Origin: an uncultured Faecalibacterium sp.
GTDB taxonomy: Bacteria; Bacillota; Clostridia; Oscillospirales; Ruminococcaceae
NCBI GenBank assembly: GCA_934525325.1
Contig: CAKSZE010000068.1
Span: 1-7,663 of the forward strand
Length of the DNA stretch: 7,663 nucleotides
Direction: 5' to 3'
A program made the position numbers and the translations under genes. Within the stretch, counting starts at the first letter, position 1, and the number at the start of each line of letters is the position of its first letter. The notes under the pieces are model-generated. The model made no database searches. It was given only the letters and a program-made list of their open reading frames with translations, and was not told where the DNA came from. Positions 1 to 4,838 of this stretch are shown here, piece by piece.

Positions 1-1545
1 AGCGCCAAGGCCATTTATATCAACTGGTCCATTGCCAACCAGTACGGCGGCAAATTCAACCTGCGTCTGGACGACACTAACCCCGCCCGCGAAGGCGAGG
101 AGTATGTCAACAGCATCATCGAGGATCTGCACTGGCTGGGTGCCGACCCCAACGGCGGCATCTTCTACGGCAGCGATTACTTTGATAAGTGCTACGAGTA
201 CGCCGAGAAGCTCATCACCGAGGGCAAGGCTTATGTGGACGACCTGACCCGCGAGGAGATGCGCGAGTACCGCGGCTCCGATGCCGGCAAGCCCTCCCGC
301 CCGTCCCCGTGGCGCGACCGCAGCCCGGAGGAGAACCTCGACCTGTTCCGCCGGATGCGTGCCGGTGAGTTCAAGGAGGGCGAAAAGACCCTGCGTGCCA
401 AGATCGATCTGGCAAGCCCCAACATGAATATGCGTGACCCGGCCATCTACCGCATCAAGTACGCCGAGCATCACCGTCAGGGCAATAAGTGGTGCATCTA
501 CCCCATGTACGATTTTGCCCACCCCATTCAGGACGCCATCGAGGGCATCACCCACAGCATGTGCAGTCTGGAGTTCGAGAACCACCGCCCGCTGTACAAC
601 TGGGTCATCGAGAACATCTTTGGTGCCGAGTTCCCCAAGCAGCGCGAGTTTGCCCGCCTGAACATGACCAACACGGTCATGAGCAAGCGCTACCTGCGTG
701 AGCTGGTGGAGATGGGCATCGTGGACGGCTGGGACGATCCCCGTATGCCCACCCTGTGCGGTCTGCGCCGCCGCGGCTACACCCCCACCTCCATCTTCAC
801 CTTCGTGCGGGAGGCCGGTATCTCCAAGTCTGACAACCTGATCGATATGCGTCAGCTGGAAGCCTGCATCCGCAGCGAACTGGACCTGACCGCACAGCGC
901 CGCATTGCCGTGCTGGAGCCGGTCAAGCTGGTGGTGGACAACTACCCCGCCGACAAGACCGAGTACTTTGACGTAGCCAACAACCCCAACCGCGAAGCCA
1001 ACGATACCACCACCCGCAAGGTAGCCTTTACCCGCGAGCTGTGGATCGACGCCGAGGACTTTGCCGAGGTGCCGCCTCCCAAGTTCAAGCGCCTGACCGT
1101 GGACGGCGAGGTGCGCCTGATGGGTGCTTATATCGTCAAGTGCACCGGCGTGGACAAGAACGCCGATGGCAGCATTGCCGCCATCCACTGCACCGCCGAC
1201 CTCGAGACCGGCAACGGCAACCCCGCCGACGGCCGCAAGGTCAAGGGCACCATCCACTGGGTAAGCGCCGCACACTGCGTGGACGCCGAGGTGCGCCTGT
1301 ACGACAAGCTGTTCACCGAAGCCAACATGAACGGCATCCCCGAGGGCAGCGATTACAAAGACTACCTGAACCCGGAAAGCGTCACCGTGCGCACCGGCTG
1401 CAAGCTGGAAGAGAGCCTGAAGGACGCAAAGCCCGGCGAGAAGTTCCAGTTCGTGCGCACCGGCTTCTTTACCCCGGACAGCAAGAACCCCGGCGTGTAC
1501 AACCGGGTGGTCACCCTGCGTGACAGCTTCAAGCCCGCAAAATAA
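1..1545 (+). CDS. glnS: Glutaminyl-tRNA synthetase, 5'-truncated by window edge
   Basis: This cytoplasmic class I synthetase charges tRNA-Gln with glutamine, using ATP. The reading frame is open from base 1 and gives 514 residues up to the TAA stop. The first visible residues, SAKAIYIN, are the segment that directly follows the HIGH-type motif, so probably only about 40 N-terminal residues lie outside the window. Visible family landmarks are LRLDDTNP (bases 61-84), the KWCIYPMYDFAHP block, EGITHS, the KMSKS-equivalent VMSKR (676-690), GWDDPRMPT followed by GLRRRGYT, and the C-terminal beta-barrel anticodon-binding region with WIDAEDF, EVRLMGAY and DGRKVKGTIHWVSAAH. The sequence can be aligned by memory to E. 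coli GlnRS along its whole length, and no frameshift is seen. Discrimination from GluRS rests on the GlnRS-type C-terminal beta barrels. A small FMN-binding gene follows after 27 bases with no terminator between, so the two are probably cotranscribed. Confidence 0.97.
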   Translation, partial: SAKAIYINWSIANQYGGKFNLRLDDTNPAREGEEYVNSIIEDLHWLGADPNGGIFYGSDYFDKCYEYAEKLITEGKAYVDDLTREEMREYRGSDAGKPSRPSPWRDRSPEENLDLFRRMRAGEFKEGEKTLRAKIDLASPNMNMRDPAIYRIKYAEHHRQGNKWCIYPMYDFAHPIQDAIEGITHSMCSLEFENHRPLYNWVIENIFGAEFPKQREFARLNMTNTVMSKRYLRELVEMGIVDGWDDPRMPTLCGLRRRGYTPTSIFTFVREAGISKSDNLIDMRQLEACIRSELDLTAQRRIAVLEPVKLVVDNYPADKTEYFDVANNPNREANDTTTRKVAFTRELWIDAEDFAEVPPPKFKRLTVDGEVRLMGAYIVKCTGVDKNADGSIAAIHCTADLETGNGNPADGRKVKGTIHWVSAAHCVDAEVRLYDKLFTEANMNGIPEGSDYKDYLNPESVTVRTGCKLEESLKDAKPGEKFQFVRTGFFTPDSKNPGVYNRVVTLRDSFKPAK

Positions 1546-1572
1546 TCACCCCCAAGGAGAAGATACCATACC

Positions 1573-1962
1573 ATGACCGCAAAAATGACCCGTAATATCC
1601 TGCTCATGCTGGTAGCCACCGTGCTGATGGGCATTGTGCTGAACCTGTATATCCACAACACCGGCACCGTACCCGCCGCCGACAACGCCGCTCCCCTGAC
1701 CGATGGCAGCTACACCTCTTCTGCACAGGGCTGCCTGAGCGAGGTGACCGTCACGGTCACCGTGACCGGCGGCAAGGTGACTGCCGTACAGGTGGACGCC
1801 TCCGCCGAGACCCCGGACTTGGGCGGCAAAGCCGCCGAGACGCTGTCTGCGCAGCTGACACAGACCGGTTCCACCGCCGGTGTGGACGCCATTACCGGCT
1901 CCACCATGACCAGTGAGGCCATCTTTACCGCCATGGACGCCTGCCTTGCGCAGGCGCAGTGA
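1573..1962 (+). CDS. Membrane-anchored FMN-binding domain protein
   Basis: This 129-residue protein has a short basic N-terminus, one hydrophobic helix (about residues 8-27) and then a single FMN_bind-type domain (about 43-127). The domain belongs to the family seen in RnfG and NqrC and in extracellular flavin-carrying proteins. The motif DAITGSTMTS (105-114) matches the D-x-x-(S/T)-G-(A/S)-T-x-(S/T) site at which ApbE-type flavin transferases attach FMN to threonine, predicting Thr111 as the modified residue. The domain is therefore probably outside the membrane and involved in electron transfer. There is no lipobox cysteine. Upstream, AAGGAGA (1554-1560) ends 12 bases before the ATG, a rather long spacing, but no better start codon lies between. 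The gene shares the glnS transcript and ends before a strong terminator. The redox partner and pathway cannot be told from the window. Confidence 0.85.
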   Translation: MTAKMTRNILLMLVATVLMGIVLNLYIHNTGTVPAADNAAPLTDGSYTSSAQGCLSEVTVTVTVTGGKVTAVQVDASAETPDLGGKAAETLSAQLTQTGSTAGVDAITGSTMTSEAIFTAMDACLAQAQ

Positions 1963-1981
1963 TGCTGTAAACCATAGATAC

Positions 1982-2014
1982 AAAAACTGCCGCACAGTTG
2001 TGCGGCAGTTTTTT
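1982..2014. terminator. Bidirectional intrinsic terminator
   Basis: A perfect 14-bp stem (1982-1995 with 2000-2013) and an AGTT loop are flanked by an A-run on the left and a T-run on the right. It therefore ends in a U-run when read on either strand. It sits between the convergent stops of the FMN-binding gene (1962) and the dehydrogenase gene (2020) and can serve both. Confidence 0.95.
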
Positions 2015-2019
2015 GCGTT

Positions 2020-3012
2020 TTACAGGGTGCTTTGCAGCCGTGCGCCGCTGGCGTACTGGGTGCGGCGATCCATCTGGTTATCTAGCGGCTGACCGGCGGC
2101 ATAGCGTTTGAGGTTGTGCGCAAAGATATCCACGATGTTGTCCAGCGTCTTGGGCAGGCTGAAGCCGCCGGTGACATGGGGCGTGATGATCACGTTGGGC
2201 TCTGCCCAGAGGGGATGCTCCGGCGGCAGCGGCTCGGGGTCGGTCACGTCCAGACCTGCACCGGAAAGCTGCCCGCTGTGCACCGCCGCTGCCAAAGCCA
2301 CACCGTCCACAGTAGTGCCGCGCCCCACATTGAGCAGGATTGCACCGGGCTTGCAAAGCGCCAGCCGCTCAGCGCTGAACAGATGCAGCGTCTCCGGCGT
2401 GCCGGGCAGGCTCAGCGCCACAAGGTCGGCCTGCGGCAGCTCCGCGTCCAATTCGCTCTGCGCCACCACACGGGTGCAGTAATCCGGGCAGGGGGTGTCC
2501 GGGTGCACGGTGCGGCGCACGCCCACCACCTCAGCGCCCAGCGCATAGGCCCGCCGGGCAAAGTTCGAGCCGATATCGCCCATGCCCACGCACAGCACCC
2601 GGCTGCCCGCGATGCTGCCCACAGAGTGGCCGGTGGGTGCCCAGCGGTGCTCCCGCTGGTTGTCCCGGTAGGTGGGCAGCTCCTTGAGCAGGCTGAGCCA
2701 CATTGCCAGCATACACTCGCTAATGGCCAGACCGTAAGCGCCGGTGGCGTTGGTCACGATACAGCCCTCCGGCAGAACCCCCCGCTCCAGATAGTTATTC
2801 GGGCCCGCTGCGTTGGACTGGAACCATTCCAGATGGTCGTTCTGCCGGATCAGCGGCACCGGCAAATTGCCCAGCACGGCATCGGCCCACAGGGCATCCT
2901 CCGCTGTGGCGGTATCCGGGGTGGTAAAGCGATATGCAAAGCCCTGCACCGCCTCGATGCGGGCTCTCTGCTCCGCGCTGATAGGCAGGCAGACAAGGAT
3001 ATGTTTGGACAT
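2020..3012 (-). CDS. D-2-hydroxyacid dehydrogenase (NAD(P)-dependent)
   Basis: This 330-residue cytoplasmic oxidoreductase belongs to the D-isomer-specific 2-hydroxyacid dehydrogenase family, which interconverts 2-keto acids and D-2-hydroxy acids. The dinucleotide-binding Rossmann domain carries GMGDIG (143-148). The catalytic triad of the family is visible as Arg231 in NVGRGT, Glu260 in DPEPLP and His279 in TPHVTGG. After the second Rossmann strand the sequence is VVGVRRT (163-168-ish), with arginines and no acidic residue. In this family that favours NADP(H), an inference. The frame stays open to 3051, but the ATG at 3012 is chosen because AAGGAGAA (3018-3025, minus strand) lies 7 bases before it, and because the protein then starts with the first beta strand (MSKHILVCLP). 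The length matches the family. The substrate (glyoxylate, hydroxypyruvate, 2-ketoisocaproate or another) cannot be decided from sequence. It is transcribed alone from the promoter at 3040-3068. Confidence 0.93.
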   Translation of the reverse strand: MSKHILVCLPISAEQRARIEAVQGFAYRFTTPDTATAEDALWADAVLGNLPVPLIRQNDHLEWFQSNAAGPNNYLERGVLPEGCIVTNATGAYGLAISECMLAMWLSLLKELPTYRDNQREHRWAPTGHSVGSIAGSRVLCVGMGDIGSNFARRAYALGAEVVGVRRTVHPDTPCPDYCTRVVAQSELDAELPQADLVALSLPGTPETLHLFSAERLALCKPGAILLNVGRGTTVDGVALAAAVHSGQLSGAGLDVTDPEPLPPEHPLWAEPNVIITPHVTGGFSLPKTLDNIVDIFAHNLKRYAAGQPLDNQMDRRTQYASGARLQSTL

Positions 3013-3039
3013 AACAGTTCTCCTTCCCTCTTTTTGTTT

Positions 3040-3068
3040 ATCATACCGCAAACTGCGCAGCGGTACAA
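3040..3068 (-). promoter_or_regulatory. Promoter of the D-2-hydroxyacid dehydrogenase gene
   Basis: On the minus strand TTGTAC (3063-3068) and TATGAT (3040-3045) are separated by exactly 17 bases, a good sigma-A-type arrangement. Transcription would start near 3033 and reach the ribosome site at 3018-3025 after a leader of only about 20 bases. The match is by eye. Confidence 0.75.
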
Positions 3069-3093
3069 GGGGCGTTCCGCGTTTTCAACCGCG

Positions 3094-3136
3094 CCCGTAA
3101 AAGAACAATGCCGGGCAGCCCGAAAGCCACCCGGCA
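3094..3136 (-). terminator. Intrinsic terminator of the hpt gene
   Basis: Read on the minus strand, TGCCGGG (3136-3130) pairs with CCCGGCA (3115-3109). This gives a 7-bp GC-rich stem followed by the T-rich tail TTGTTCTTTT. It lies 12 bases past the hpt stop codon and before the dehydrogenase promoter, so the two minus-strand genes are separate units. Confidence 0.75.
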
Positions 3137-3148
3137 CCGCATTGATTT

Positions 3149-3496
3149 TTAGTCCAGTGCACGGATGGCGTCCATCGTGCATTGATACTGCTCTTCCACC
3201 TTTGCAAACTGCTCCTGCGTTCCCTCCAGCTGCCCGGCGCGCAGGGTCTCGGTCAGGGTATAGGTGGGCGCGTACAAGTTGGAAAAGCCCAGATTCTGGC
3301 AGACACCCTTGAGGGTATGTGCCCCGCGGAACGCCTCCTTCACGTCTCCCCTGCGCAGCGCTTCCTCCAGAATCTGAAAGCTGTCGTCCTGCAAAAACAT
3401 CCGCACAAATTTGCAGATCATGGTCTCGTTATACAGCCGCCCCAGCACCTCCTGATAGTCCGCGCCCATCTTTTTATAGCATTCCTGTATCGTCAT
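3149..3496 (-). CDS. Standalone Hpt (histidine-containing phosphotransfer) domain protein
   Basis: This 115-residue, all-helical soluble protein is made of one Hpt domain. The signature AHTLKG (59-64) places the phospho-accepting histidine at His60, followed by the usual VCQNLGF continuation of the helix. Hpt proteins relay phosphate between receiver domains and histidine kinases in multistep phosphorelays. The N-terminal MTIQECYKKMGADYQEVLGR is typical of single-domain Hpt proteins of Clostridia. No kinase or response regulator lies in the window, so its partners are unknown. The ribosome site is weak: GAAAGG is centred about 16 bases before the ATG. The start is kept because the family normally begins this way. 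The gene has its own promoter and terminator. The codon pattern is like that of its neighbours. Confidence 0.9.
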   Translation of the reverse strand: MTIQECYKKMGADYQEVLGRLYNETMICKFVRMFLQDDSFQILEEALRRGDVKEAFRGAHTLKGVCQNLGFSNLYAPTYTLTETLRAGQLEGTQEQFAKVEEQYQCTMDAIRALD

Positions 3497-3579
3497 CGCT
3501 TACGCCGTGCCTTTCTTTTTCAGCTGCCGCCTAATTTCCCACCGCCGCATCTCACTACGCTTCACGGCGATATAGTGTT

Positions 3580-3608
3580 ATGATAGCACCTTTCCGGTCC
3601 GCTTGCAA
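3580..3608 (-). promoter_or_regulatory. Promoter of the hpt gene
   Basis: On the minus strand TTGCAA (3603-3608) and TATCAT (3580-3585) are 17 bases apart. The predicted start near 3573 leaves a leader of about 75 bases before the hpt ATG at 3496. The inverted repeat at 3611-3634 directly abuts the -35 box. Confidence 0.65.
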
Positions 3609-3610
3609 CT

Positions 3611-3634
3611 AGAGTGCAACAAGTTTTGCACTCT
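3611..3634. repeat. Inverted repeat abutting the hpt -35 box (possible operator)
   Basis: AGAGTGCAA (3611-3619) and TTGCACTCT (3626-3634) form a perfect 9-bp inverted repeat with a 6-base spacer. A third related half-site, TTGCAA, is the -35 box itself. On the minus strand GTTGCA occurs twice at an 11-base interval. Its position just upstream of a promoter, with no gene reading into it from either side, suggests a regulator-binding site and not a terminator, although TTTTT follows at 3641 on the + strand. The regulator is unknown. Confidence 0.5.
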
Positions 3635-3793
3635 GTCTAGTTTTTGCGTTCTCTTTTTGGCAGTTGCGCCAAAGCCATGCCCAGCTCCCATAAAAAGCGC
3701 CTGCTACCGCGCCCTTTTCCGCTGTTGCCAGCTGCCGCTTCTGCCGACTGAAAAAAAGCAGACCGTGCAGTGCCGTCAGCTGCGGATTCTGTA
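3635..3793. other. Intergenic stretch between hpt control region and tRNA promoter, nothing recognised
   Basis: The gap between the hpt start (3496) and the tRNA (3856) is about 360 bases. Its two ends hold the divergent promoters. The central part has no reading frame with a ribosome site, no strong hairpin and no recognised motif. Short open frames cross it but look like chance. Confidence 0.6.
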
Positions 3794-3822
3794 TTGACGA
3801 ACCGCGCAAAAAACGATATACT
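3794..3822 (+). promoter_or_regulatory. Promoter of tRNA-Pro
   Basis: TTGACG (3794-3799), a 17-base spacer and TATACT (3817-3822) give a near-consensus sigma-A promoter. Initiation near 3829 leaves a 5' leader of about 27 bases to be trimmed by RNase P. Confidence 0.85.
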
Positions 3823-3855
3823 ATATTCTGGCGGTGCAGCCGTGCCGCCAGACGC

Positions 3856-3928
3856 CGGGGTGTTGCGCAGTTGGTAGCGCGCCTGCTTTGGGAGCAGGAG
3901 GCCGCGAGTTCGAGTCTCGCCACTCCGA
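3856..3928 (+). tRNA. tRNA-Pro (anticodon UGG)
   Basis: This is a complete 73-base cloverleaf. The acceptor stem CGGGGTG/CACTCCG has one G-T wobble (3856-3862 with 3921-3927). The D stem is GCGC/GCGC with the loop AGTTGGTA. The anticodon stem is CCTGC/GCAGG (3882-3886 with 3894-3898) with the loop TTTGGGA, placing the anticodon TGG at 3889-3891. The variable loop is AGGCC, and the T arm is GCGAG-TTCGAGT-CTCGC (3904-3920). The discriminator base is A3928. The 3' CCA is not encoded and would be added by nucleotidyltransferase. UGG reads CCA and, by wobble, other proline codons. The gene is a single-tRNA unit with its own promoter and terminator. Confidence 0.97.
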
Positions 3929-3934
3929 TACTGC

Positions 3935-3978
3935 AAACGCACGTTGATTCGATGAGGATCGGCGTGCGTTTTTGTTTT
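3935..3978 (+). terminator. Intrinsic terminator of tRNA-Pro
   Basis: AAACGCACG (3935-3943) pairs perfectly with CGTGCGTTT (3963-3971). The stem continues inward through wobble and Watson-Crick pairs to a GATGA loop at 3951-3955, about 16 bp in all. T-runs follow at 3969-3973 and 3975-3978. It starts 7 bases after the tRNA. Confidence 0.92.
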
Positions 3979-4023
3979 GCTGGTAAACCTGCCCGAAAGG
4001 GTGCAAAAAACTGCGCACACTGC

Positions 4024-4056
4024 AAGGCCGCTTTCAAAAAACAGAGCAGCCTTTTT
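4024..4056 (+). terminator. Second, backup terminator before the metH operon
   Basis: AAGGC (4024-4028) pairs with GCCTT (4049-4053). After one C/A mismatch the stem continues as GCTTT with AGAGC, including one wobble, to the loop CAAAAAAC (4035-4042). TTTTT ends the element. It is oriented like the tRNA and lies just before the metH operon promoter, so it probably insulates that operon from tRNA read-through. Confidence 0.6.
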
Positions 4057-4079
4057 CTATTTCCTCCCCTTTTGCGGGA

Positions 4080-4108
4080 TTGATAAAAGCCCACAAGTGC
4101 GGTATACT
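4080..4108 (+). promoter_or_regulatory. Promoter of the metH operon
   Basis: TTGATA (4080-4085), a 17-base spacer and TATACT (4103-4108) form a strong sigma-A-type match. The predicted start near 4114-4115 leaves a leader of about 35 bases, most of it the ribosome site. There is no room for a cobalamin or SAM riboswitch in this leader. Confidence 0.8.
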
Positions 4109-4148
4109 GAATAGAACTTTATTCGAGCGAAGTAAGGAGGTGCAGTCC

Positions 4149-4838
4149 ATGGCGATTGGTGTGCCCCGCCCGCTGGCGTTGGAAAAGCCGCAGAGCGTCG
4201 ATCTGGCGCAGGCGGCGCGGTATTTCGGCGCGCACGGCGAACCGGACGCTGCCACGCTGGCGCTGCTGCAAAAGTGCGCCGTGCCGCTGCTGGCGGCGGC
4301 GACGCCCCGGGCGGTGTGGCTGCTGGCAGACACTCCTGCCCTGACCGAGGCCGGGCTTCTGCCCGGCGAGGACGTGCACAAGCACCTGACCGGCTGCGAA
4401 CAGGCCATTCTGCTGGCGGTGACGCTGGGCCCCGGGGTGGATGCCCAGATCCGCCGGGCGGGCGTGGGCGACATCGCCGCAGGAGTGGCCTCCGATGCCT
4501 TGGGCAGTGCACTGGCCGAGCAGGCCGCCGATGCCGCCGAGGCGCAGCTGCGCCAGTGGGCGGCCACGGAGGGAAAGTATCTGACCGGGCGCTTTTCGCC
4601 CGGCTACGGCGATTGGGACATCGCGGTGCAGCCGCTGGTGGCAGCAGCGCTGGACACCGCGCGCAAGGCCGGGCTGTGCGTCACCGACACCAACCTGATG
4701 ACTCCACGCAAGAGCGTGACCGCCCTGCTGGGGGTCAGTGACCACCCGGTAAAGGGACAACTGGCCGGGTGCGGCCATTGTGTGCTGCGCACCCGCTGCG
4801 AATACAGAAAGAGGGGAAAGACCTGTGCAAGTGAATGA
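4149..4838 (+). CDS. Free-standing methionine synthase reactivation (AdoMet-binding) domain protein
   Basis: This 229-residue cytoplasmic protein corresponds to the C-terminal activation domain that is fused to MetH in E. coli. That domain binds S-adenosylmethionine and, with a reductant, remethylates cobalamin that has become oxidised to cob(II)alamin. The key block GRFSPGYGDWDI (147-158) matches the R-x-x-PGY AdoMet-binding motif of the family. It is followed by LMTPRKSVTALLG (183-195), another family landmark. The C-terminus adds a cysteine cluster, CGHCVLRTRC plus a fourth Cys (Cys208, 211, 217, 226), which the fused E. coli domain lacks as far as I recall. The ATG at 4149 is chosen for its ideal AAGGAGGT site (4134-4141), 7 bases upstream. 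The stop overlaps the start of metH by 14 bases, so translation is probably coupled and the product acts on that MetH. Confidence 0.9.
   Translation: MAIGVPRPLALEKPQSVDLAQAARYFGAHGEPDAATLALLQKCAVPLLAAATPRAVWLLADTPALTEAGLLPGEDVHKHLTGCEQAILLAVTLGPGVDAQIRRAGVGDIAAGVASDALGSALAEQAADAAEAQLRQWAATEGKYLTGRFSPGYGDWDIAVQPLVAAALDTARKAGLCVTDTNLMTPRKSVTALLGVSDHPVKGQLAGCGHCVLRTRCEYRKRGKTCASE
4811..4816 (+). promoter_or_regulatory. Ribosome binding site selecting the metH GTG start
   Basis: GAGGGG lies inside the end of the upstream gene, 8 bases before GTG 4825 and 14 before the alternative GTG 4831. This favours GTG 4825 as the metH start. The open frame reaches back to an ATG at 4780, but that would add residues (CCAPAANTERGERP) unlike any MetH N-terminus. 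Confidence 0.65.

Noticed and set aside
3013..3051. N-terminal extension of the dehydrogenase to an ATG at 3051
   Set aside because: The extra 13 residues are encoded by the promoter -10 and ribosome-site region. The ATG at 3012 has an ideal AAGGAG spacing and starts at the first beta strand.
2116..3312. Long open frame on the + strand opposite the dehydrogenase and hpt genes
   Set aside because: It is antisense to two well-recognised genes, is rich in Arg, His and Gln as expected for a shadow of GC-rich codons, and shows no recognisable domain or ribosome site.
3611..3645. Hairpin plus TTTTT read as a + strand terminator
   Set aside because: No + strand gene or promoter lies upstream that would need it. 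Its position against the hpt -35 box fits an operator better.
3603..3797. 64-residue open frame in the hpt-tRNA intergenic region
   Set aside because: It starts with TTG inside the hpt -35 box, has no ribosome site and no recognisable features, and is cysteine- and proline-rich in a chance-like way.
4780..4824. Upstream ATG as the start of metH
   Set aside because: It would add 15 residues with no MetH similarity and overlap the upstream gene by 59 bases. The GAGGGG site points to GTG 4825.
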